Part shown: positions 35,466 to 43,425 of the stretch, piece after piece | How positions within the stretch are numbered: position 1 is the first letter of the stretch | How the letters are laid out: every line of letters starts with the position of its first letter | Origin: Chitinophagaceae bacterium | GTDB lineage: Bacteria > Bacteroidota > Bacteroidia > Chitinophagales > Chitinophagaceae | DNA length: 64,000 nt | Assembly: GCA_016710745.1 (NCBI GenBank) | Contig: JADJVB010000012.1 | Location: 62,001 to 126,000, forward strand | Direction: 5' to 3' | The notes under the pieces: generated by a model | Told to the model about the DNA's origin: nothing | The model's input: the letters and a program-made list of their open reading frames with translations, nothing else | Databases searched by the model: none | Translations under genes and position numbers: made by a program

Positions 35466-35772
35466 ACCTTTTTAATTTTACAAGTACTTTTTAGGCATCC
35501 CAAATCGAGCAAATTCTTTGTAAAGTTATGGCTGAACTGATTACGAAAAAATGATAGTCATCAGTTTGTATGTGATATTATTTTATCAATTGATGGCAGC
35601 AAAAAATGCTGATATTGAAGTAAAATCTTTTGCAAAAAAACAGTTAAATTACTATCAATATTATGCCTGGCAAGAGTTTACTCATTCCTGTCTGCTAAAA
35701 AAAGAGTATCTTTATAAAGAACCGTTCTATATTAAAATCAACGTTTTTATATATAACCGGCATGGGAATACA
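35466..35772. other. Intergenic region, no gene seen
   Basis: A 307-base gap between the divergent genes. An open frame extends the transpeptidase gene upstream from 35551, but its codons look random (LYVILFYQLMAAKN) and the natural signal peptide begins at 35773. No hairpin, repeat or perfect -7 box was found. Confidence 0.5.
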
Positions 35773-36519
35773 ATGAAAGGATTTAAAAACATTTTTCTGC
35801 TTCCTATTTTGTCACTGGTATCGCATTATGCCATAAGTAGTCCAATGCAGCAGGCTGCCGATAACCTGGCTAGTGAAAAAGCGCCCATTAAGATATCCCC
35901 CGAACCCGACTATGTAAAAAATTCACCCAATACACGGGTAAACGAATATGTGCCTGCAAAAGTTCTTGATTCTGCGTATAGTGGTGTAGATAGGAGGTAT
36001 AAGATTTCTGTTGAGCGGTTAAAGCAACAGGCTGCGGAAATTAAAACCTATGCTGTGGCGAATCGTTGTAATGCCGAATATTGTTTCCTGGTTGACATGT
36101 CGTTACCATCCGGAATGAACCGTTTCTTTATTTATAATTTGAAAACGGATCAGGTGGTAAAAGCTTCCCTGGTTGCACATGGCTTTGGATCTACCAGCAG
36201 GGATGGCAGTGATGATCTGGTTTTTTCCAATAATAATTTCAGTTTTAAAACCTCATTGGGTAAATATAAAATAGGAGCCGCCTATAATGGTGCTTACGGA
36301 TTGGCTTATAAATTGTACGGGCTCGAAAGTACCAACAACAAAGCTTTTGAAAGGGCGATCGTACTGCATGCCGATAGCCATATGCCCGAAACTGAAGTAT
36401 ATCCTTCCCGTATATTTCAAAGCGCCGGCTGCCCCGCAGTTTCGCCCGGTTTCTTGCCGGTACTGAGTAATTACATTAAAAGTTCAAAACAACCGATTTT
36501 GATGTGGATCTATAATTGA
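35773..36519 (+). CDS. Murein L,D-transpeptidase-like protein (YkuD_2 type)
   Basis: 248 residues from the ATG at 35773, giving a signal peptide (FLLPILSLVSHYAISS). The catalytic domain is of the YkuD_2 type: FLVDMSLPSGMNRFFIYNLK, VAHGFGSTSRDG, TSLGKYKIGAAYNG, IVLHADSHMP (catalytic-region His) and the nucleophile in FQSAGCPAVSPGF. It would act on peptidoglycan in the periplasm. The gene lies alone, convergent with the sulfatase (8 bases apart). Confidence 0.83.
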   Translation: MKGFKNIFLLPILSLVSHYAISSPMQQAADNLASEKAPIKISPEPDYVKNSPNTRVNEYVPAKVLDSAYSGVDRRYKISVERLKQQAAEIKTYAVANRCNAEYCFLVDMSLPSGMNRFFIYNLKTDQVVKASLVAHGFGSTSRDGSDDLVFSNNNFSFKTSLGKYKIGAAYNGAYGLAYKLYGLESTNNKAFERAIVLHADSHMPETEVYPSRIFQSAGCPAVSPGFLPVLSNYIKSSKQPILMWIYN

Positions 36520-36526
36520 TCCTTTC

Positions 36527-38047
36527 TCAACTCGGAAAACGAAACCATTTTCCCCCAACATCGATCAGCAAATCAGCACTACTGGGCCATAGCGGTGCTA
36601 CAGTATTTTTTTTCTCCCATTCTTTCAAATCATCCGTCAATTCTTTTAATTTTTCGGGATATTTTGCAGCGAGGTTATTCTTTTCCTCCCGGTCTTCAGC
36701 CAGGTTGAACAGCCAGGTTATCTTGTTTTTTTCGTTGATGTATAATTTCCAGTCGCCTTTACGATAAGCTTTTGAGTAACCGCTTCGCCAAAAGAAAAAA
36801 TCATGCGTAACTGCCGAACCAGATGGCAACATAGAAAGCAGGTTAACACCGTCATAAGGTCTGTCGGCCGGCAATATGGAGTTAGTAACTGCAGCAACGG
36901 TACTGAAAATATCGAGCGATGAAACGGGCTTTTCATAAACCTGGCCACCCCGCAAAGCCGCCGGGTACTGCACAAAAAAGGGAACTTCCAGTCCGCCCTC
37001 AAAATGGGTAGCTTTGCCGCCCCGCAGCGGTGCATTATCGGTGGCACGGGTGTACGTTGCACCACCGTTATCGCTGATAAAAAATACCAGGCAGTTCTGG
37101 GTGAGTCCTTCTTTATCGAGTTTCTGCATAAGGGTGCCAACAGCATCGTCAAGTGCTTCAATCATGCCATAATACACGCGTTTAACCGAATCGGTTACGC
37201 CCTCTATCCGGTCGAAATTTGTTTTAGGCACCTGGAAAGGATCATGCGGGGCATTAAAGGAAAGGGTAAGAAAAAAGGGCTTTGTTTTATTTCTTTCGAT
37301 GAATTCAATACCTTTTTCAGCAAACGAAAAACTCAGGTAACCGGTATCTTTTACAACGGTGTGTCCTTCCCTTATCGCCGTTGAACCAAACCTGGGTGCC
37401 CAGGCCGGAATTTCCGAAAAAGACCAGGGCAGGTGCATATTTACATAAGGACTGTTATCTGCCGTTTCATCAACATAACGGCTAAGCGCTCCATTAAAAT
37501 AATAACTGTAATCAAATCCGTATTGATCGGGGAATACATCGACAGTTGAGCTGAGATTCCATTTGCCAACATAACCCGTGGCATATCCTTTTTGCTTGAG
37601 CAGTTGGGCGATGGTCGTTTCGGTTTTCGGCAGGTCGGTATTATAGCCCGACCGAATCAATAAATAATCGGGTTTAAGGGTAGTAATGCCTTCGGGTTTC
37701 TTTTTGCCCGAAAAAAGATGCTTCCTGATATTTTTCTTAACTGCTGGTGCAAATTTATCGTAAAGCATATACTCGCCACCAAAACGTTGCTGGTAGCGGC
37801 CGGTAATGATGCCCATGCGAGAGGGTGCACAAATCGGTGAGGTAACCAGTGCCTGCGTAAACCGGGTGCCTTTTGTACCCAGGGCATCAATATTGGGCGT
37901 TTTAATATGTTTATTTCCGTAGGAGGCCAGGTCGCTGTAGCCGAGATCGTCTACAAGGATGAGGATGATATTGGGTGACCCGCTTTGCGAAGATGCGCTA
38001 TGGGAACTTAGACAAAAAAACAGGAAGGGCAGCAAATATTTTCTCAT
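36527..38047 (-). CDS. Exported sulfatase (S1-type)
   Basis: 506 residues with a signal peptide. The type I sulfatase motif C73-APSR (VTSPICAPSRMGIITG) supplies the cysteine that becomes formylglycine. VDDLGYSD provides the metal Asp pair (D33, D34), and ISDNGGAT and PSDLKE-like blocks follow. C-x-P-S-R means an anaerobic or aerobic maturase is needed, which is not in the window. It presumably removes sulfate esters from carbohydrates, consistent with a polysaccharide-degrading lifestyle. Confidence 0.9.
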   Translation of the reverse strand: MRKYLLPFLFFCLSSHSASSQSGSPNIILILVDDLGYSDLASYGNKHIKTPNIDALGTKGTRFTQALVTSPICAPSRMGIITGRYQQRFGGEYMLYDKFAPAVKKNIRKHLFSGKKKPEGITTLKPDYLLIRSGYNTDLPKTETTIAQLLKQKGYATGYVGKWNLSSTVDVFPDQYGFDYSYYFNGALSRYVDETADNSPYVNMHLPWSFSEIPAWAPRFGSTAIREGHTVVKDTGYLSFSFAEKGIEFIERNKTKPFFLTLSFNAPHDPFQVPKTNFDRIEGVTDSVKRVYYGMIEALDDAVGTLMQKLDKEGLTQNCLVFFISDNGGATYTRATDNAPLRGGKATHFEGGLEVPFFVQYPAALRGGQVYEKPVSSLDIFSTVAAVTNSILPADRPYDGVNLLSMLPSGSAVTHDFFFWRSGYSKAYRKGDWKLYINEKNKITWLFNLAEDREEKNNLAAKYPEKLKELTDDLKEWEKKNTVAPLWPSSADLLIDVGGKWFRFPS

Positions 38048-38065
38048 GGCTATCTGTAAATATAG

Positions 38066-38092
38066 AAAAACCTTCTCAAATTACTGAGAAGG
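38066..38092 (-). terminator. Terminator downstream of tRNA-Leu
   Basis: On the minus strand, CCTTCTCA and TGAGAAGG form an eight-pair stem with a six-base loop, followed by a run of five T residues. It lies right after the CCA end of the tRNA gene. Confidence 0.75.
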
Positions 38093-38102
38093 CTTTTAGC
38101 TT

Positions 38103-38189
38103 TGGTGCCCACGAAAGGAATCGAACCTTCACGCCCTTGCGAACGGCAGATTTTGAGTCTGCTGCGTCTACCAATTCCGCCACATGGGC
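38103..38189 (-). tRNA. tRNA-Leu (anticodon CAA)
   Basis: 87 bases, long enough for the extra variable arm of a leucine tRNA. The acceptor stem GCCCATG pairs with CGTGGGC, followed by discriminator A and an encoded CCA. The D-arm GGCGGAATTGG is standard. The anticodon stem-loop is GCAGA-CTCAAAA-TCTGC, giving anticodon CAA for codon UUG. The TTCGATTCC T-arm is present. Confidence 0.93.
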
Positions 38190-38230
38190 AATTCAATCCC
38201 GAAAGGGATCGGGAGGGCTGCAATATTACA

Positions 38231-38710
38231 TCATCCGGCTAATCTGTCCAAAATACGTTGCAGGTATTTTTTCTTGAAATAGTATTCTTTTAGTTTGAGC
38301 AGGTCGGCAGTACCTGTATCGCCATCAACATAATTTTCAATAATTGGTTGAACCTCCAAATAAAGTCCACTTTCGAGCTTTTCGATCTGTTTCGCCGAAT
38401 CATCGGATAATGCTTCGTTCATTTCCATCATGTCCATTAAAAATTCGGGAGGTAGTTGGTATTTTTCATCTGGTTCCAGCATTTCTTTCAGCTCCAGTAC
38501 ATATTTAATGGTAAGGTCTTCGTTCCGGAATATTTTCAAAGCCTTGTTTAGCTGCGAAGATATATCCAGCGCCTGTTCCTGCTCATGCTCTGTACCCTGC
38601 GCAAAAAAATCGGGGTGGTATTTTTTTTGCAACTCAAAATATTTTTGGGCGAGTTTACTTTTATCTATTTTAAGCGATACCGGTAGTTCGAACAGTTCAA
38701 AATAATTCAT
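38231..38710 (-). CDS. hscB: Fe-S cluster co-chaperone HscB
   Basis: 159 residues, close to the usual size of HscB. The N-terminal J-domain has the diagnostic H32-P33-D34 in KKYHPDFFA, with NYFELFELPVSL before it. The C-terminal helical bundle (LNKALKIFRNEDLTIKYVLEL, then PPEFLMDMMEMNEAL) is the domain that binds the IscU scaffold. It delivers the scaffold to HscA; no other isc gene is adjacent. A -7 box sits four bases before its ATG. Confidence 0.9.
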   Translation of the reverse strand: MNYFELFELPVSLKIDKSKLAQKYFELQKKYHPDFFAQGTEHEQEQALDISSQLNKALKIFRNEDLTIKYVLELKEMLEPDEKYQLPPEFLMDMMEMNEALSDDSAKQIEKLESGLYLEVQPIIENYVDGDTGTADLLKLKEYYFKKKYLQRILDRLAG

Positions 38711-38714
38711 TTTG

Positions 38715-38722
38715 CAAATGTA
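38715..38722 (-). promoter_or_regulatory. -7 box four bases before hscB
   Basis: Minus strand TACATTTG, then CAAA, then ATG. It is a perfect TAnnTTTG match at the same four-base distance as at the YraN gene and the ABC permease. Confidence 0.5.
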
Positions 38723-38829
38723 GCATGTTTAAATTTTCAGAGAAACAAAAAAGAAAATAGAGAAACATCGGCGTGAACCCCTTATCCAAGTCCATTAATA
38801 TGTAAATTGCCGGTATAAATTAACGATTG

Positions 38830-40029
38830 ATGCTGATAATTGGATTGATACGGGAGGGTAAAATTCCGCAGGATAACCGGGTGGCGCTCACACCGGCGCA
38901 ATGTAAATGGTTGAAAAAAAACTTTGCCGATATTGAGGTGGTGGCGCAACAGTCGCCTACCCGTTGTTATACCGATGCGGAATATGAAAGAGCAGGGGTG
39001 GAGGTTAAGGAAGATATCAGCGATTGTAATTTATTGTTGGGTATAAAGGAGGTTCCGGTTGACCAGTTACTGGAAGGAAAGACCTATATGTTTTTTTCGC
39101 ACACTAAAAAAATGCAACCCGGCAATCAAAAATTATTCAGGGCCATCCTGGATAAAAAAATCAGGCTCATCGATTACGAATGCCTGGAGCACGATGATGG
39201 CACCCGGATCATCGGCTTTGGATTTTTTGCCGGTATCGTTGGGGCACACAATGGCATGATGGCCTATGGCAACAGAACGGGGGCTTACACCCTCCAGCGG
39301 GTTGGCTCGGTTAACAGTTTTCAAAAACTGATTCATACTTATTTTGGATTAAAACTGCCCAATATTAAAATTGCGGTAACCGGCACCGGGCGCGTAGCGC
39401 ATGGTGTTCTGGAAATCATGAACCTGTTGGGTATACACGAAGTAGAACCCGACGAATACCTCGATACTCAATTTTCCTACCCGGCCTATGTGCATTTAAA
39501 AGGCGCCAACCTGTATGTAAATAAAAAAACGGGAAAATATAGCCGGAACGAATTTCATACTAACCCGCAGGATTACCATTGCCGTTTTGTTGATTATATT
39601 GCCCAAACCGACATTTTGATCAACGGTATCTACTGGGAAAAAAATATACCCCGCCTGTTTGAGATGGAGGAATTGAAAAAACCGGGTTTCCGTATTCAAA
39701 CCATTGCCGATATTACCGACGACCTGCACGGCTCCGTGCCTTGCAACCTGGGCGACAGTACCATTGCCGACCCGGTGTACGGCGTTGATAGAAACAGTTT
39801 CGAAAAAACGGCGCCCTACCTTCCGGGTTCAGTTGATGTTATGGCCGTTGGCAATTTACCCAATGAACTGTCACGGGATGCCAGCCGTTATTTCGGCGAG
39901 CAACTGATCAAATTTGTGCTGGATGACCTTCGGCTTGGCGGAAGTAAATTGATTGCCCGTGCAACCATGACAGATGCCGGTGAATTAAACGAACCCTATC
40001 AATATATGAAAGACTATGCGGGTTTGTGA
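38830..40029 (+). CDS. Alanine dehydrogenase/saccharopine dehydrogenase-like NAD(P) oxidoreductase
   Basis: 399 residues from the ATG at 38830 (a TTG one codon earlier is possible). The N-terminal lobe matches the AlaDH/PNT family: GLIREGKIPQDNRVALTPAQC, CYTDAEYERAGVEV, LLLGIKEVP. The nucleotide-binding region is around IKIAVTGTGRVAHGVLEIMNLLG (GxGxxA-like). It most resembles saccharopine/lysine-forming dehydrogenase-like proteins of Bacteroidota. The product may be an amino-acid catabolic enzyme; substrate residues were not assigned. Its stop codon abuts the stop of trmN6. Confidence 0.75.
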   Translation: MLIIGLIREGKIPQDNRVALTPAQCKWLKKNFADIEVVAQQSPTRCYTDAEYERAGVEVKEDISDCNLLLGIKEVPVDQLLEGKTYMFFSHTKKMQPGNQKLFRAILDKKIRLIDYECLEHDDGTRIIGFGFFAGIVGAHNGMMAYGNRTGAYTLQRVGSVNSFQKLIHTYFGLKLPNIKIAVTGTGRVAHGVLEIMNLLGIHEVEPDEYLDTQFSYPAYVHLKGANLYVNKKTGKYSRNEFHTNPQDYHCRFVDYIAQTDILINGIYWEKNIPRLFEMEELKKPGFRIQTIADITDDLHGSVPCNLGDSTIADPVYGVDRNSFEKTAPYLPGSVDVMAVGNLPNELSRDASRYFGEQLIKFVLDDLRLGGSKLIARATMTDAGELNEPYQYMKDYAGL

Positions 40030-40761
40030 TTACAGGAAGAGATAGTATTCTTTTAAAAGCAAAGTGAATTCTGCACTGTATTCATTGTCTTCTTTTTTTA
40101 TTGTAATTTCCTCGTTTACAACTGTGCCTGGCTGACGGCCGAAAAACAATATGCCCCTGAAAAACTTATGTTTGAATGTCTGCTTTACCAGTATTTTTTT
40201 TGTGAGATAGAAAGCCCTTGATGAGGCTTCTTCGATAAAATAATCTACCCGTTGAAAGGGTAAGAGCACAGCAAACTTGCCATCCGTACTGATATGTTTA
40301 TCGGCAAAGCCAACCAGTTCAGCCAGGTTTAGCGAGGAATGATGTTTTGCTTTGTTTTTTGCCCTGTCGGGTGATTGCAGGTCATCTTCAAAAAAAGGCG
40401 GATTGGAAAAAATACAATCATATGATTTACCCGGATCAAATGCCAGCAGATCCTTATCAATTACCTGTATGTTTTCAGCCCAGGGAGACCCCCCGATATT
40501 TTGCCCGGCCTGCGCGGCGGCTGCCGGATCCAGTTCAATCGCGTCTACATGTACGTTATTATTTTTTTGAGCAAACATCAGCGACAGCAAACCGGTTCCG
40601 GTTCCAATATCCAGGCATTGCAGCGTGTTCGTTGAATTTGCACCATCCATATAACGATGGGCAACCAGGGCGCCAAACAAACAGGCATCCGTACATACTT
40701 TCATGGCACACCTGTCCTGGTGGATAGTGAACTGCTTGAATTTGAAATAGGTGTTGGCCAT
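40030..40761 (-). CDS. trmN6: tRNA1(Val) (adenine37-N6)-methyltransferase
   Basis: 243 residues. The front is FKFKQFTIHQDRCAMKVCTDACLFGAL, the typical N-terminus of YfiC-type enzymes. Motif I is CLDIGTGTGLLSLM and the acidic motif II is DAIELDPAAA. The catalytic adenine-N6 motif IV is NPPFFED. It methylates A37 of tRNA1(Val). It is convergent with the dehydrogenase gene at zero spacing. Confidence 0.88.
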   Translation of the reverse strand: MANTYFKFKQFTIHQDRCAMKVCTDACLFGALVAHRYMDGANSTNTLQCLDIGTGTGLLSLMFAQKNNNVHVDAIELDPAAAAQAGQNIGGSPWAENIQVIDKDLLAFDPGKSYDCIFSNPPFFEDDLQSPDRAKNKAKHHSSLNLAELVGFADKHISTDGKFAVLLPFQRVDYFIEEASSRAFYLTKKILVKQTFKHKFFRGILFFGRQPGTVVNEEITIKKEDNEYSAEFTLLLKEYYLFL

Positions 40762-40901
40762 AATGATTAAAGAAAGATGCTGTCAATTTTTTGCCTGTAA
40801 TAACATCCTTTAAAAGGCGAAGGTAATGCTGTTGCCTCCAAAACATTGACGCATATTGTATCGATTTATAGTAGACAGTTTACCACAGCCGGTAGTTAAT
40901 A

Positions 40902-41945
40902 TTACCATATGGCCCGGGCTGTGGGACTAACGCCAAGCGTTGTAAAATCCCGCTCTAAAAATTTGTAGTAGCCGGTAATGGCGATCATGGCGGCGTTATC
41001 CGTACAATATTCAAAGGCCGGGATAAAGGTATTCCAGCCTTCCTGTTTGCCCAGGCGCTCGAAACTGCTGCGTAGTCCGCTATTGGCGCTCACGCCGCCG
41101 GCCAGGCAAATATCGGTTATGCCGGTTTCGGCCGCAGCCTTTTTTAATTTGTTCAGTAAAATACTTACGATGCGGTGCTGTACCGATGCGCAGATATCGT
41201 TCAGGTTTTCATCAATAAACTTTTGCCGGGTGGCTTCGTCGGCTAAAAATTCTTCCTTAAACAAATTGCTGGCACCCGCATTTTTCAAAAAATATAATAT
41301 GGAGGTTTTTAGTCCCGAAAAGCTGAAGTTTAAACCGGCAATCCGGGGCTCGGGAAATTGAAAGCGATTGGGATTACCGGTGGCTGCGTATTTATCGATC
41401 AAAGGGCCACCGGGATAGGGAAGCCCCAACATTTTCGCCGTTTTATCGAATGCTTCACCAGCCGCATCATCAATGGTTTCGCCAATGACCTGTAATTGAG
41501 AAGGACTGTCGCAACGCACAATTTGTGTATGTCCGCCACTGACCGTTAAACACAGGAACGGGAAGTTGGGTTTATGATCAGGAATCAGGTTGGCCAGTAC
41601 ATGTGCCTGCATATGATGTACAGCAATGAGCGGCTTATCCAGTGCCAAGGCCATCGATTTGGCAAACTGTGTACCCACCAGCAAGGATCCGATGAGGCCC
41701 GGCGCCTGCGTAAAAGCAATGGCATCAATCGCCGGCAATGGGCAATTGGCGATTTGCAAAGCGGTATCCACAACCGGCACAATATTTTGCATATGGGCCC
41801 TGCTGGCCAACTCCGGAATAACGCCACCATACCGTTCGTGTACGGTTTGATTGGCAATATTATTCGATAATATTTTGCCATCCACACATACCGATGCAGA
41901 AGTTTCATCGCAGGAAGATTCTATGGCTAATATGCAAATACTCAT
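40902..41945 (-). CDS. tsaD: tRNA N6-threonylcarbamoyladenosine synthase subunit TsaD
   Basis: 347 residues from the ATG at 41945. ASKHA-fold hallmarks: LAIESSCDETSASV, GGVIPELASRAHM, the metal-site HMQAH (two His), VSGGHTQIV, and CLAGGVSANSGLR. It catalyses the last step of t6A37 formation on ANN-decoding tRNAs together with TsaB and TsaE. A perfect -7 box lies about 25 bases upstream. Confidence 0.95.
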   Translation of the reverse strand: MSICILAIESSCDETSASVCVDGKILSNNIANQTVHERYGGVIPELASRAHMQNIVPVVDTALQIANCPLPAIDAIAFTQAPGLIGSLLVGTQFAKSMALALDKPLIAVHHMQAHVLANLIPDHKPNFPFLCLTVSGGHTQIVRCDSPSQLQVIGETIDDAAGEAFDKTAKMLGLPYPGGPLIDKYAATGNPNRFQFPEPRIAGLNFSFSGLKTSILYFLKNAGASNLFKEEFLADEATRQKFIDENLNDICASVQHRIVSILLNKLKKAAAETGITDICLAGGVSANSGLRSSFERLGKQEGWNTFIPAFEYCTDNAAMIAITGYYKFLERDFTTLGVSPTARAIW

Positions 41946-41969
41946 CAATAAATAGTTTCGTTAAATACA

Positions 41970-41977
41970 CAAAGATA
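41970..41977 (-). promoter_or_regulatory. -7 box of tsaD
   Basis: Minus strand TATCTTTG, a perfect TAnnTTTG, about 24 bases before the tsaD ATG. Confidence 0.5.
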
Positions 41978-42014
41978 GTTGCCCGTTCTCAATCTGCGAT
42001 TCACCTGGTTTGTA

Positions 42015-43258
42015 TTACTTTCCCCGTATGGCTGCCACCGGGTCCATTTTGGCTGCCTGCGCAGCGGGGATAATGCCGGACAATATACCAACAGTTAAAC
42101 AGATAATAATGGTAGTAACCAACATGGGTGGAGAAATATACACCGGGAATTTTAACGGCCCCGATAAGATAAGTGTGAGAATATAAACGAAGAATAACCC
42201 AATAGCACCGCCGATGATACACAACAAGGCCGCTTCCATTAAAAACTCGAACAGGATACTGCTCTTTTTTGCACCGATGGCCTTTTTTAAGCCAATCACA
42301 TTGGTTCTTTCCCGTACAGTAACGAACATGATATTGGCAATGCCAAACATACCCACGATCAAACTGATGCCACCAATAATGGAGCCTACAACATTGATCA
42401 TAACAAATGATTCGGAAATGGCTTTACTGAAGGCTTCCACACTGTTCAGGGAAAAATTATCTTCCTGCGTTGGACTTAATCTCCTGATCTGCCGCATAAT
42501 GCCTTTCAATTCATCCGTTAAAGCGGAAGCCGTAACGCCTTCTTTACCTTTGGCAATTAAAATAGGGTTGGAATTGGTTTCATCGAAAATAGTTTTACAG
42601 AATTTGTAGGGTAGCATCACGCAGTTATCATAATCCCAACCTATAAAATTCTTTCCTTCTTTTTAATAACACCAACAATGGTTACTTTTTTACCTTTGAT
42701 ATCAACCTGTTTACCCAACGCCCGGTCGCTGTTGCCAAATAACTGCTCAGCATTTGTAAAACCCATCAAACATACGTTGGAGCCATTATGAAATTCGCTG
42801 GCCGAAAAAAACCTGCCGGCATCAAAACTGATGGGTTGTAAAACCATCTGTGCTTCAATGATACCATACACGCTGCAGTTCTGCAGCATATCGTCTTTGT
42901 GAGAAATACTGGAACCCGTTTGCATCAAAAACGAAATATCTTCCAACAGCACAGCCCGCTCTTTTACCATGGCCGCTTCCTCGTATTTGGCAACCGGCCT
43001 TGCCCTGAATTTCCAGATAGGCTGGTCGGGGCCGCCGCTATAGTCCCATTTATCAATGTAAATCGTGTTACTGCCCAAACTTTTCACCTCGTTCTGTATA
43101 TTTCGCTCCAGGCTGTTAACGGTGGCCAGCACACCAATGATGCAGAATATGCCAAAGGCAACACCGGTAAGGCTTAGCGCCGTACGGAGTTTATTAACCT
43201 TCAATTCCTGAAGCGTTAATTTTAAAGAATTGCCAATGATGGTTAATGATCTGCGCAT
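42015..43258 (-). pseudogene. MacB/FtsX-type ABC transporter permease, split by one missing base
   Basis: Two frames join into one permease of about 413 residues. The first (205 codons) has the N-terminal helix NKLRTALSLTGVAFGIFCIIGVLA and a periplasmic domain of the MacB type ending ITIVGVIKKK-like in VTIVGVIKK. The second begins in frame with NFIGWDYDN and carries three membrane segments (GSIIGGISLIVGMFGIANIM, CIIGGAIGLFFVYILTLIL) and ends GIIPAAQAAKMDPVAAIRGK, the classic MacB tail. The break is a five-T run at 42660-42664 on the plus strand (five A residues on the coding strand); six A residues restore the frame. No ATP-binding subunit is adjacent. It probably is an indel error rather than a true pseudogene. 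Confidence 0.85.
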
Positions 43259-43262
43259 GTAT

Positions 43263-43270
43263 CAAAATTA
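43263..43270 (-). promoter_or_regulatory. -7 box four bases before the ABC permease start
   Basis: Minus strand TAATTTTG, then ATAC, then ATG; a perfect TAnnTTTG with the same four-base spacing seen before hscB and the YraN gene. Confidence 0.5.
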
Positions 43271-43365
43271 CACCTTAGGAATTGATTTATTATGGTAAAA
43301 GTATGAATGGTTCAATTTTAAAGGGACAGGTTATTTTTCGACTGTATTCAGTGCTGAACAAGCAT

Positions 43366-43373
43366 TACCTTTG
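43366..43373 (+). promoter_or_regulatory. Predicted -7 box of prfC
   Basis: TACCTTTG matches TAnnTTTG. It lies about 52 bases before the prfC ATG, so the transcript would begin near the AGCTAAC repeats. Confidence 0.5.
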
Positions 43374-43386
43374 CGGCTCAAAAAAC

Positions 43387-43419
43387 AGCTAAAAGCTAAC
43401 AGCTAACAGCTAACAGCTA
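43387..43419. repeat. AGCTAAC heptamer repeats in prfC leader
   Basis: Three exact tandem copies of AGCTAAC (43394-43414), with partial copies on both sides (AGCTAAA before, AGCTAT after), fill the predicted 5' untranslated region up to about six bases before the ATG. The copies replace any normal ribosome-binding site. Confidence 0.8.
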
Positions 43420-43425
43420 TCCTAT

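Noticed and set aside
35551..35772. N-terminal extension of the L,D-transpeptidase
   Set aside because: The extra 74 codons do not look like protein and the natural signal peptide begins at the ATG 35773.
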